A stretch of DNA of 64,000 nt from contig NC_083385.1 of assembly GCF_031755915.1 (NCBI RefSeq), forward strand, positions 18,435,001 to 18,499,000, given 5' to 3'. Under the pieces are notes generated by a model that saw only the letters and a list, made by a program, of their open reading frames with translations, did not search any database and had not been told where the DNA came from. Numbering within the stretch: position 1 is the first letter of the stretch; each line of letters starts with the position of its first letter. This stretch comes from Ziziphus jujuba (Eukaryota > Streptophyta > Magnoliopsida > Rosales > Rhamnaceae). Below, piece by piece: positions 38,679-48,409 of this stretch. Both the position numbers and the translations under genes were made by a program.

Positions 38679-41600
38679 TCTTGTCATAGTGCTATATCAT
38701 TTTTTGGTGTGATACAAAATATATAATCATTATTTTCTTCTTCTACAAAAAGATGAAAAATTTTGCAAGACCATGTTTCTAATTTAACTCTTAAACCATT
38801 GTCACAAACATGGTGTAAAAGTCTTGTGTCAGGACCCGTCCAAAATTCCTTCCCCGGAACCCTAGACAAGCCCTGATCCCAGGGGAATACTACCGAACCT
38901 TCCAACGGAAAATCCGGAGCACCTCCCCTAAGGGTAGGACTAACCAAAAATTACCTGCACTGAAAACACACTTCTATAAACATCCCTTTATTGCTCCCAC
39001 AATGCTACAAATTGATTCCACAAATTTCAACACTTCAAATAACAACAGCAGCAACCCAGTGCATAAAGAACAACTACACGTCCAATACAGTATGCAGAGC
39101 ATTAAACAGATAAATGTGAAATTTATAAAATGACAGATAAAAATCAATGCAAGATAGAGAGGAAAAAGGGAAGAAATACTTCTTGAACCTTCGGCAACGA
39201 ACTGAGACGTTGGGCTCGCCCCGGACAATCAACGTCTCCAACCTGGACCTAGGGGAACGGAATTTAAGAGTGTGAGATGCTAATCATCTCAGTGAGTGAC
39301 CCTATCTACTATACAATATAATACCACGGTAATAAGTAGATAGATAATAATTAATTGGAAATAATAATTTCTCTCAAAACCCTTACAATTATCTCAGTTG
39401 GAAAAGTTCCCCTTTTAAAACTTTTTCACAAAATCCTTTGTTCGTATTCCCTGAAAATCAAGACATCAAATAATTCACTAAATATCAAATAGAATATAAT
39501 AAGTCAAGCATCCGACAATTTTAATTTAAAGGAAATTAATTTATTGAATAATTAAGTAAAGAGAAAATTAAACCAATTTAAGATCCCCAACCAAATAAAT
39601 ACCAGAACAGTAATAATTATATTTTAAATTCCAATACGATTTCAAAATATTTATTTTAAAACTTCAGTTCTTAAAATCACTTGATGCACCCACTATATAC
39701 CAGTGGTGCAAACAGTACGCAGCGTCCCGAGGTACCGCCAGACAGGAGGTTATAGAAAGAAACCGGCATACGGTAGCGTGGCGTCCCACTGCGCCGCTGC
39801 TAACCTGGTGTCCCGGCCATGGGGGGTGGCCTACCCTCATCCGATGGCAACCACAGGACAACCTCATAATATCACCTGCGCGCTACTCACACCCACCTGC
39901 GTGCTAATCACAACCGTGTGCACACTAACCATATCACATATAAACAGAACACCAGTACGTGCACGATGCATCTAAAAATCATAAAACTCACAAATTTAAT
40001 TTATATAACAAATTTCACATTTTTGCATAAATATAGCGGGTATAGTCCATCCGCTTGAACCCGGAAATCCTCCGTAATTTTTTTATAATCAACACCATAA
40101 ATTCCATGATTTTCAAATCCACCAACTCCCAAATCCGTCAATTCAAATATCCACATTTTCCCAATAACATAAATAATTCTCGAAATATAATAATCAAATC
40201 TCATAATATTTCATGGGCATATTTTATAAAAATTGAAATCACCAACATAACCAAATATTTTCTTTGAAATATTTGAAAATCAAATCATGCCCAATTTAAT
40301 ATTAAAACCACAAGAATTTCAAAATCCTCGAAACCATGAAATAATTTCACATGGCATAATTTTATAGAATGCACATTTTCTTAAATCCAATAAATTCACC
40401 AATAAATCCACAATAAATCAAATAATTATTTGGCTCATAGAATTTAAATTCCCATATTTAAATCTCACATAATATTCACCAATTAAATTCCCAAAATAAA
40501 TTTGAAGGTGGGTCATTCACCTTAAGCACGTATCTCAATCAAGATCCTCCGTAGGATCGACTCCGCTACTCGCACGTGCACCTAAACATCCACAGTACCA
40601 AACCACAAATATTAATATTTTATTCGGGTAATCCCCAAATGGGTACCCGGGGAGCGAACACCAAACGATATCTAAAATTTATGAATTATATACCGAATCG
40701 AAGCTCGAGTGATGATGATCACAGATTCGGTCTTAATTTCCGGTGATCGTACCCGACGGGGTTGGAATTTCGCCGGAAAGCTTTTCAGGTTTCGGCTCCG
40801 CAATTCTCCCAAACCGTCGCGAATTGGCGGAAACGGATGCCGGATTCGGGTTCAGGAGGTCGAACACAGTGGACTGGAGCCGACCGGGAAACTGGGTACT
40901 CGCCGGAACAGTAACTTCCGGCGAGCTGCCGCGGTCACCGGCAACCGTCGCCGGTGGCGGCATGTGCGGTGGCCGTTGGCTGTGATTTTTTGCAGAATTG
41001 AAGATCGTGGGGAGAGCAATCCAACGGGACCGGCAGTGAGGCAAACGGAGGCCGGACGGCGGAGAAATCATGGTTTGAAGATTTTCGACCCCTCGCTGGA
41101 AAACGCTCCGATCCCAGCGCGTCAGTGGTTCGATGGCCGTGAAACTTGGTGGGTCGGCCGGACTTGAGGAGAGGATGAAGGGTGTCAGGCGCATGTGGCA
41201 GGAAAATGGCCGGAAGTGGGTCAATCGGCGGTGGAGGGAAAAACTCGCTGCCGATTTTCGAACGTCCGATCCGGGCGCGTCCGGCGGCCAATCACCGTGA
41301 AAATTTGAGGTTTTGCCGGAAATGGGGAGGGGAATCTTGCTGGCCGGCGCGTGTACAGTAATTCGACCGGAAAATTTGAAAAATTCCGACGACCGGCGGA
41401 CTCTCTCTCTCTTTGTCTCTCTTCCCCGAGAATTTTATCAAATAAAAACCCCCGTGTGACACTGTTCATGCCACGTGGACCAATCAGAAGCTGACACGTG
41501 GCGTCACTGTGCACTTAAGCCAGATATAATAAAATAATACGGTATCCGGTGAATTTCAAACGTTCATAACGTTTTAACCAAGCGTCCGATTCAAGCGTGC

Positions 41601-42054
41601 CGCTAGTCTATGAACTCGTATCGACGAGTACTTTACAACCATACAAGAGTCAACACAAAATTACACAACAAGAAAAAGTCAACTCCCGGCACCTTTTGCA
41701 CTGTTTGCACTTCAACTTGTTTTGCCCATAACTTTCAAACCGTAGCTCCGTTTTTGACGTGCTACTAGTCTACGAACTCGGGGCATCATGCACTTCGCCA
41801 CGGTATCCTGGTCAACTCGAAATTCCAACTGGAGAAAAAATCAACTTTTGACCCGCTCGGTCAACGGTCAACCTCGGTCAACGTGCACGGATTCCGGTGC
41901 AATTTGGGACGGGGTGTTACATCTTGTCCTAGTGCTATATCATTTTTTTGGTGTGACACAAAATATATAATCATTATTTTCTTCTTCTACAAAAAGATGA
42001 AAAATTTTGCAAGACCATGTTTCTAATTTAACTTTTAAACTATTGTCACAAACA
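38679..42054 (+). repeat. Direct duplication of transposase sequence flanking the solo LTR
   Basis: 38679-38826 and 41922-42054 are near-identical copies of the same hAT segment (about four substitutions and one indel over about 133 bp). Both begin with TCTTGTC. The left copy also ends in TCTTG at the LTR edge. Confidence 0.9.
38827..41921 (-). mobile_element. Solo LTR, 3.1 kb, of a probable Ty3/gypsy element
   Basis: Bounded by TG...CA, with TCTTG on both sides (38822-38826 and 41922-41926), a 5-bp target duplication. The two ends are also inverted relatives (TGTCAGGACCCGTCC and TGTAACACCCCGTCCC). There are no pol motifs, primer-binding site or polypurine tract, so a single LTR fits best. 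Promoter-like elements read on the minus strand: W-box cores (41649-41881), G-boxes CCACGTGG (41471-41478) and CACGTGGC, CCAAT (41480-41484), a TATA-like run near 41431-41449, then a (CT/GA) leader and GC-rich DNA. The overlapping frames at 40709-41514 lie in this GC-rich leader and are not genes. The large size resembles LTRs of Tekay/Del-type chromoviruses, an inference. Confidence 0.7.
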
Positions 42055-42622
42055 GTGATGAAAATATCGGTATCGATGGAAATGTCGAGGGTAGAATTAT
42101 ATGAAAATATCGACAAAATTATGGAAACTATAAATATTTAATTTAGAATACAGATTTTTACATATGAGATAATTAATATAGTAAAATAATATAAAAAATA
42201 CAATAATCAGCATACAAGGATAGTAATATAGTCTATAAACATTAATAAATAATATTAAATATAATTCATAATACAAAATCAATATAAAAAAGAGTCTATA
42301 CCAAAAAGAATCTGTAAAAATTTCCTAGTAACTTTTTTTTAATTTTATTTTTGTAATTTAACAATCTTCAATTCAAAACCCTACGAAAACAAAGAATCAA
42401 ATCGGTTGCCACAAAAGCAAATATAGAATCCCGTGTGGGCCATGTGGCTGAGGAGAGAGAGCTGAGAACAAAGGAGATTTTCTCTTTTTCAAAGAGAGAA
42501 AAAAATATCTCCCACACAAAATTAATTAGGCTTTCTTTTTTCTTTTTTCTTTTTTTCACGTTCTGGCTTTCTTTTCTTCTTTTTTTCACGTTTTCAAAGA
42601 AAGAGAAGGGTCCCGAACAGCT

Positions 42623-42670
<48 letters not shown>

Positions 42671-43037
42671 ACTTGTTGAAACTTGAAAAGACTCGTGTGG
42701 CGAAGAAGAGGGAGAGAGAGGATGGGTGTTTTGGTTCAAAGTTTGATTTGGTCTTTGGATTCAAACCTCTATTTCTAGAATCTAGATTTTCATTTTTGTT
42801 AATCCAGGACCGATTGCACCCCAACTTGAAAACCCACTTGATTTCGACGACATTCCATGAAATTTCACCAGCTTTCCATTGATTTTGACGATATCTCAGA
42901 GACTTCTTCCGACAACGACGACTTTGAATGGCACCAGCGACTTTCCAACGATATTGCTAACGGAAACTTCTTCCCCCCTCTATCATTGTCGGTGGTCGGT
43001 GATATCTCGGCAACATCTTTGACTTTTTCTTCCTTGA
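42055..43037. mobile_element. Insertion with 9-bp target duplication TCACAAACA
   Basis: A 983-bp non-coding insertion in the hAT transposase. TCACAAACA lies directly on each side (42046-42054 and 43038-43046), and transposase coding resumes across the gap. It begins GTGATGAAAATATCGG and shares the 'tatcgatggaaat' terminal motif with the insertion at 33051. It contains a (GA)n tract (42628-42666). The 9-bp duplication is the size made by Mutator-like transposases, suggesting a non-autonomous MULE; no transposase is present. Confidence 0.65.
42628..42666. repeat. (GA)n microsatellite
   Basis: About 19 GA units inside the insertion at 42055. It produces low-complexity frames on both strands. 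Confidence 0.9.
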
Positions 43038-43460
43038 TCACAAACACGTTGTAAAAGTTGTCTTGAAAGTGTTAAAGCAATAAAATATCAAACTCCACAA
43101 ATAAAATATACTTTATATCAACTAATAAAAATTAATAATGATCCTACAATAAAAAGTAATGCAATTTCTTTAGCAACATGTGAGATAAATTTTTGCAATA
43201 TAAAAATATAAATATTATCATTATAATAGATCAATTGAAAGGTCTTTTTTTTTTTTTGTTTGTTTTTAATGGCTATGGAGAAAATGGATCCACATGTCCT
43301 ATGATTTCCGCTAAAGACATTGCAAATGAAATAAACATGACACTAAAATTTTGTGTAACTAGAAGAGAAAAAACAATTTGATGAGAATGAAACATGAGGT
43401 GAGACCTTAGCTATGAGTGAGACCTTGGCTGAAGAATCTTTTAAAATTAATTATTGGTTT

Positions 43461-43640
43461 TTCTTGGACATTTGGTCCCGACTTAGAGGTCAAATCAGAT
43501 GTTGAATTCAAATCTGAAATTTGGTAGTTTTTTGTTGGGTTGGGTTTTTGGTATCTAGAAGGTAGATGTTATATTAAAAAATTCAATTTTGTAAAGTGGC
43601 GCGTGTGAAACAAAGATCTAGAGTTTCCATCCTAGGAAAA
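43461..43640 (+). repeat. Duplicated block 1, first copy
   Basis: Shares 'ggtccc', 'gtcaaatcagatgtt', 'aaatttggt', 'attaaaaaattcaatttt' and 'gatctagagtttc' with 50650-50890, where the first third is itself tandemly repeated (50651 and 50734). Confidence 0.8.
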
Positions 43641-43700
43641 TGCTTCTTGTGTGTATCTTCTGTCTTGTTAGCACCATCTTGTTAATAATATTACCAGAGG

Positions 43701-43737
<37 letters not shown>
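43701..43737. repeat. Uninterrupted A tract, 37 nt
   Basis: A perfect poly-A run directly in front of the LINE tail. It could be the relic of another retroelement's A tail or an expanded homopolymer. Its true length is likely uncertain. Confidence 0.85.
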
Positions 43738-43739
<2 letters not shown>

Positions 43740-44094
43740 CTCGTTGATAAGATTCCGTCATACAAAGGTCTTAACAATCCGAGGTCTCACTCTTTCCATT
43801 GGTCAGCACACGTTTTCATCAAGAAAATATTACAACTGTGTCCTGTTTTCAATTCTGTAACTTTTGCTTGGACCTCAAGAAACAACAATAGTTTGACTCA
43901 CCTAGCTGCCAGATGGGGTCTTCTAAATAGCTTTTGTGATCAGATTTCTCCTTTTTTGATCTCTAGCGAATCTGGAGAGGTAATGCTTCAAGAAGGTGGT
44001 CAACAGACTTCTTCTTGAGGTTGTGGTGTATTGACCTTTATTGTACGCCTTTTTTCGGTTAATATAATCCCCACTTTGTTATCAAAAAAATAAA
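43738..44094 (+). mobile_element. LINE 3'-end fragment (RNase H tail and 3' UTR)
   Basis: A plus-strand frame at about 43800-44020 reads SVTFAWTSRNNNSLTHLAA and then WGLLNSFC, the C-terminal RNase H pattern of plant LINE ORF2. After the stop comes a short 3' UTR with 'cggttaatataatcccc' and 'gttatcaaaaaaat', the usual tail of plant L1-like elements. Everything upstream is missing, as expected for a severe 5' truncation on insertion. Confidence 0.75.
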
Positions 44095-44114
44095 AAAGGG
44101 TCTGGCGCCCCTTT

Positions 44115-45890
44115 TACATACCTATAAATCCTGCACTTTGGATTCCTTGTACTTGACTTAAATATTTATTATAATATAAAAATTCCTTGTTCATTTTTGC
44201 CTAAATTTCTCCTTTTCTTGCTGTTAAAAGAAGGTTGTAGACACCTTTTGTTGTACACACCTTTTGTAATCTTTTAGTTTAAGTCTGTTAGCCAAAAGAA
44301 GGAAAAAAAAAAAAAAATTAGAATATCTTCTTCGGATTTGAAATACTACAAAAACGTCCCATGGTATTATTGATTTTCCATTAAAATTAATGGATTTAGG
44401 ATATTTCTATTTTTTTATATTTCATTACGAACTGATTCATAAACAATATATTTTATTAATATATACTGTTTATATAAACTGTTTCCTTTATTATGCCCAA
44501 AAAATAAAATAAAAAACTCTCATTCTCTCTCCCTTGGCCACTTAATTTTCTCTCTATGTCTCCATCCGTCTCCATCCATAGTGATCACCAGTTATGTCCA
44601 TGTGTATATATATATATATATATATTTTTTTTTTTTTTCCATTAAGTTATCAAAGTTTGTTGACTAAGTACTATTTACCACATTTTTTTTTTTTGCTTGT
44701 GTCACTATCACCGCTCTCTGGGCGTGATACATTCATGATGGTCTGTTTTATATCATTTGGTGTTACGGGTAGATTCAATATAATTTAATTTAATTTAATA
44801 TGTTAATTTTTAATAATACAAGTAAACTTTATTTGGAAAAAAAAAAAAAAAAAACAGAATATATTTTTGGCATCGAACAAAATTCGTTCAACGGTGAACT
44901 TGGTCTCACTTTCTAATGTGAACGGTGTCTGATTCATAAAGGGGTGGCCTGCCTAGTTTTTGTGTGAAAAGAAAAAGCAGATCTATTTTTAATTTTTAAT
45001 ATTTATTAAAACACATTTATTTGTCAGTTTTTTAATTAATTAAGCAAAAGAAAAGTTAAAAATCATATAATTGAATTATAAAAGTACACTTATAATTTTT
45101 AATGGTGTAATTTTAACTGTAGTTAAAACAAAATTAAAAAGTTTAAATAAAATTTATATATATATATATATATATATCCACTGACTTTTATGAACGAAAT
45201 TACTAAATGGCATATTGATTTCTTGTTGGATCGATACATAGGCTGGCTAGACTCATCTTATTTTAAAATTAATATTCATATATAACTTATGAATAATACT
45301 TTTTTCTTTTTCTTTGGTCCAAGTTAATCCAGTGCAATTCCACACTCTTCCATGTGTAAGACTTGAAATTCAAGTAACCCCAATAATAAAATAATAATAT
45401 ATATATAATTTTTCCCAAAACATCTTTATAAATAATGCTATAAATATCAAATTATTTACCAATTAATGATCAGGAAAAAAAATAATAAGAAAACCATTTA
45501 CTAGTTAATGTGATAAATAACTAATAATATTGAGTACTACTATGTATCAACCAGTGGTAACTATCACCATCCTACATGGCAGTGGATCCAATATTTATGT
45601 GGATTTTATATATACATGGGATTCACTACCATGTAGGCCATTTTTACTTACATATATACATGAGATCCACTACCATGAAGAGTGGTGACAATCACTACTA
45701 GTGACAAATATTATTTTTCTATTGATATATATATATATATATATAGGATCCACTGCTAAATAGGATAATGATAGTCACTACTGATGACAAACATCATTTT
45801 TCTATTTTATTGATTAAAAAGATAGCACAAGTCGATAAAAGCTACTAAAACAAACTTCAAATTTCTTCAAAACCAAAAAAAAAAAAAAAA
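44115..45890 (+). repeat. Duplicated block 2, copy B
   Basis: Parallel to 52040-53400 (copy D) over more than 1 kb and in part to 51020-51330 and the LINE-split copy A. Shared landmarks: 'cctgcactttggattc', 'aatatcttcttc', 'aactgtttcctt', 'gtggcctgcctac/gt', 'ggctggctagactcatc' and 'tttctttggtccaagtt'. Non-coding. It carries a foldback MITE that copy D lacks. Confidence 0.9.
45542..45794. mobile_element. Foldback MITE with long inverted arms and a duplicated right arm
   Basis: The left arm (45542-45589) and right arm (about 45747-45794) are inverted relatives over about 48 bp: ATGTATCAACCAGTGGTAAC pairs with ATGTTTGTCATCAGTAGTGA, and both arms end inward with GCAGTGGATCC. The right arm has an extra direct copy at 45664-45724. 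The element is absent from the corresponding point of copy D (about 53325), so it is a genuine insertion. No protein is encoded. Confidence 0.8.
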
Positions 45891-46004
45891 ACTTGGAAAT
45901 GATTCATCAGCATAAATAGAGTTAATAAACATATACATGCTTACATAGCATTCAAAACTCCATTTTTATTGTTATATATTACATAATAAACATATAGGCC
46001 AGGT

Positions 46005-46334
46005 TTAAGGATGGAGACGAAACAGAGTTTGTGAGTGCATAACCATAAAGGAGAGCATTCCGCTGTTTTTCATGTGAATAAGGTAATTGGAGTGAGCTGA
46101 ATTGGTGCCTGTAGCAACATTAATGAAAACTAGATTAGCAAAATCATATGTTTGAGCATCAATCATGGAAGAGGAAAAAGCAGGTGAGATGAGTGTTTGC
46201 TCAGCCATGTTTGAGGAAAAAGATTGAAAGAGAGGAGAAAAAAATGTTTTTGGTGTGGACCAGATCCAAACCAAAAAAAAAAAAAAAAAAAAAAAAAATC
46301 CATTTTAGTGCTTATTGCTTTGATACCATAGGAG
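46005..46334 (-). mobile_element. 5' fragment of an LTR element (primer-binding site and gag start), probable copia
   Basis: On the minus strand TATGGTATCAAAGC occurs near 46319-46332, close to the initiator-tRNA primer-binding site used by copia elements. About 110 bp downstream a small open frame begins MAEQTLISPAFSSSMIDAQT and runs to 46005, matching the position of a gag start. A 24-nt A run lies between them. The rest of the element is missing. Upstream, 46335-46680 may be LTR, but no second copy is available to prove it. Confidence 0.45.
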
Positions 46335-46694
46335 GAATTAATTAAAGTGATGGAAAAATATGTATTTTATTGAATGAGTAAAACTAATATTTGTATAGAG
46401 TATGTACAAGAGATCAGTTAAGTTAAAGATAACAATAAAATAACTAATCTCTATCAATATAGAATATGTCTTTTCTCATAAACTATATCTATGTGTCGAT
46501 AAAAATAATCAACAAATATAGACGTCTTAGACGTATGGCCTAGTGTATTTAACGTAAATTAAAAGAAATAATAATAAAAATAAAGAGTTGTGTGAGATAA
46601 ATCTAACTTAAAACTGATACAAATTCCAGAAAATTTTCAACTAAACTATAAATAATTGTGTAAGATAAATTTTACTGAAACTAAAATATATGAC

Positions 46695-47024
46695 TGTTAG
46701 AGAAAAATATAAATCAAATGAAAATCCATATTCTATCAGTTTAAATTTTTGGGATCAATGGTATTTCAATATGGTATCAGAGCCAGAAATCCAAGAGGTC
46801 CTAAATTCAAAACTCAACAATCCCAACCAGAATAAAAAAAATAAATGTAAGGATCCAGAAAAAAACCCAAAAGAAGCGGGCCTACATTTAAGAGAAAGTG
46901 TTAGAAAAAAATATAAATCAAATGAAAGCCTACCTAAAGGTGAGGGGGAGTTAGAGAAAAATGTAAATCAAATGAAAACTCATATTCCATCAACTTAAGC
47001 TTTTGAGATCAGTGGTATTTCAAT
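46695..47024 (+). mobile_element. TRIM (terminal-repeat retrotransposon in miniature), complete
   Basis: Two 76-bp direct repeats (46695-46770 and 46949-47024), sharing 'ttagagaaaaat', 'aaatcaaatgaaaa' and 'ggtatttcaat', bracket a 178-bp core. TGGTATCAGAGCC (46772-46784) follows the left repeat, matching the primer-binding site for initiator tRNA-Met. A purine tract GGTGAGGGGG precedes the right repeat. TATGAC flanks both sides (46689-46694 and 47025-47030). No coding capacity is expected. Unusually, the first 32 bp of the terminal repeat occurs a third time inside (46899-46930). Confidence 0.88.
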
Positions 47025-47030
47025 TATGAC

Positions 47031-47974
47031 TAATAATTTTCAAACTAAAGGGTTTTGAATGCTTTAATGGTAAAAGAATTTAAAAAATTTTGATTCAACT
47101 AAAATAAAAAAATATGGATGTGTGAAATAAAAAAAAATAAAAAACAGATGAAGAAAAAGAACTGGGGTAGAAACTAGAACGTCTAAGGAAAATTACAAGA
47201 ACGTAATATATAATCCAAAGAGAAGACAATTAGTAGAGAAAAAGTGAGCAGGTTTTCTGTTTGAGAGCTGAGAAAAGGGCTCTTTTTACTTTGAAAATAT
47301 TTTGGCATCTGTAGATTCCAACATTGTCCAACCAAAATATGACAATTCCATGGGATTGGAACTCCTCACATTAATCTGATTTGAATTTTCCAAGTTTAGA
47401 TACCCATTTTTTTTTTCTTTTTAATTAGCCAACCTTAATCCAACTATATATGGATGGTAGGCGAGCAAATATGGTGAAAACGCCCAGACAGGCCAAAGTG
47501 TCCTGGACGAGAAGAATCACACACCCTCAAGTGGACAGGAAGTGACTAAATAGTTAAGCCAAATTTTACTTACCAAAAGTAAGTTTATTTACCTGAAATA
47601 CTGGCTTAAACACTATATTATTTACCTGAAATAATTAATGACATAATTAACTATACAAGCCTTTAATTAATTAATTTGCTTACACTTATGATAACATAAA
47701 AAATAAAAAAATAAAAAAAAAATTCTAGGAAAAGGGCAGCAGAATATCCTTTTGAGGAGAAATAATTATTTTTTAGATACTAGTATACAAATCCAGCATT
47801 ACAATTGGAAGCTAAAAACTACAAAGATCGACAACAATATAACATTTATAGTTTGTTGAAGTATTATACTAACTAAACGAAGAATCTATGGATCATATAG
47901 AACTTATAAGAAAAGACTGAAAAGAAAAAAATATTGTGAATCTCTCTTCTCTACAATAAGAAAATTGGCTTTAA
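47031..47974. other. Intergenic DNA downstream of the B3 gene
   Basis: No gene recognised. AT-rich, slightly less repetitive than its surroundings; it includes the 3' flank of the B3 gene. Confidence 0.5.
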
Positions 47975-48409
47975 TTACTTGATTTGCTTTCTTAAACCTA
48001 ACAGAAAAACAAAATCTCTTACTTGGTTTGAAGGCAGTGTCTCCACATCAAGCCAAAGACCAGCTTCCACTTTTCGTTGGACTCTAATTTTGTATCGGGT
48101 TCCTCTAAAATGGTCTTCTTCTCTTTGAATAATGAACTTGTCCCCAACTCTGAGTCCCTTCTTCATCACAAATCTTCTCCATTCTTTATAATGAAAGTCA
48201 GGCTTTTTGTAGTTCCCGGTGGTTCTTATTGACATGAAAAACTCCCAGAACATTCCCATACCATCTATAACCTTAAGATGCACATTGTTTTTGTTTATGC
48301 CTTCTCCGCCTTGAGGCATTAAAATCTCAAGCCATTTGCTTGGAACCACCAGCTTCCCAGAAACGTCTGCGCTCGTTAAGAATTTCTCATAGCACGAAGT
48401 TGCTTCCAT
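47975..48409 (-). CDS. Small B3-domain DNA-binding protein, single exon, intact
   Basis: A 144-residue protein made almost entirely of one B3 domain, the plant-specific DNA-binding fold of the ARF/ABI3/RAV/REM superfamily. It would act in the nucleus by binding DNA. Visible landmarks: KFLTSADVSGKLVVPSKWLE (9-28, first strand and loop), MFWEFFMSIR (53-62), KEWRRFVMKKGLRVGDKFII (75-94, the core signature before the last strands) and YKIRVQRK (106-113). The start at 48409 (MEATSC) is preferred. An open frame upstream to 48499 translates an (AT)n/ATT tract and has no B3 homology. A TA-rich run at 48430-48456 lies just upstream and could act as a TATA region. No second domain is seen, unlike ARF or RAV proteins, so it resembles short REM-type or single-B3 proteins. 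The target site is unknown. The reading frame is undamaged, but expression is unproven. Confidence 0.88.
   Translation of the reverse strand: MEATSCYEKFLTSADVSGKLVVPSKWLEILMPQGGEGINKNNVHLKVIDGMGMFWEFFMSIRTTGNYKKPDFHYKEWRRFVMKKGLRVGDKFIIQREEDHFRGTRYKIRVQRKVEAGLWLDVETLPSNQVRDFVFLLGLRKQIK

Larger units (their letters stand above)
36163..43460 (+). mobile_element. hAT-family transposon (zinc finger MYM1-like), split by two insertions
   Basis: The left end at about 36163 reads GGCCAGCTTAAGGCATAGGC, like the termini of plant hAT elements that carry a TTF-type zinc finger and DUF4371 transposase. A leader with a tandem duplication follows, then the transposase remnant. Transposon sequence occupies about 36163-38826, 41922-42054 and 43038-43460. 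Between these lie a 3.1-kb solo LTR and a 1-kb insertion. No right terminus was recognised; at about 43460 the sequence passes into a block that is duplicated at 50650. Confidence 0.75.
37251..43460 (+). pseudogene. hAT transposase (TTF zinc finger, DUF4371, hAT core), broken
   Basis: Starts at ATG 37251 (MSARKYDSGYTKRMEKK) and soon changes frame. The TTF-type zinc finger region (about 37755-37900) shows RRWVVYSKELEKVFCFCC. 37860-38339 is a long open segment with NIWFDVEIRLLKNKTIAQN, INKEKEHWRNVLIRII and IHNHYLGHNIQNELI. The DUF4371/hAT core then continues through 38340-38820 with TPCSCHSLNLVLCDIANSC and a frame broken by stops. After the two insertions coding resumes at 43045-43460 (LESVKAIKYQTPQIKYTLY, MISAKDIANEINMTLKF, EESFKINYW). 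There are multiple frameshifts and stops, and the C-terminal dimerisation region is missing. Family assignment is from recall of conserved phrases. Not functional. Confidence 0.88.

Noticed and set aside
40709..41514. Overlapping long frames on both strands, proline/arginine-rich
   Set aside because: They lie in the GC-rich leader part of the solo LTR. Length on both strands is explained by composition, and no domain is recognisable.
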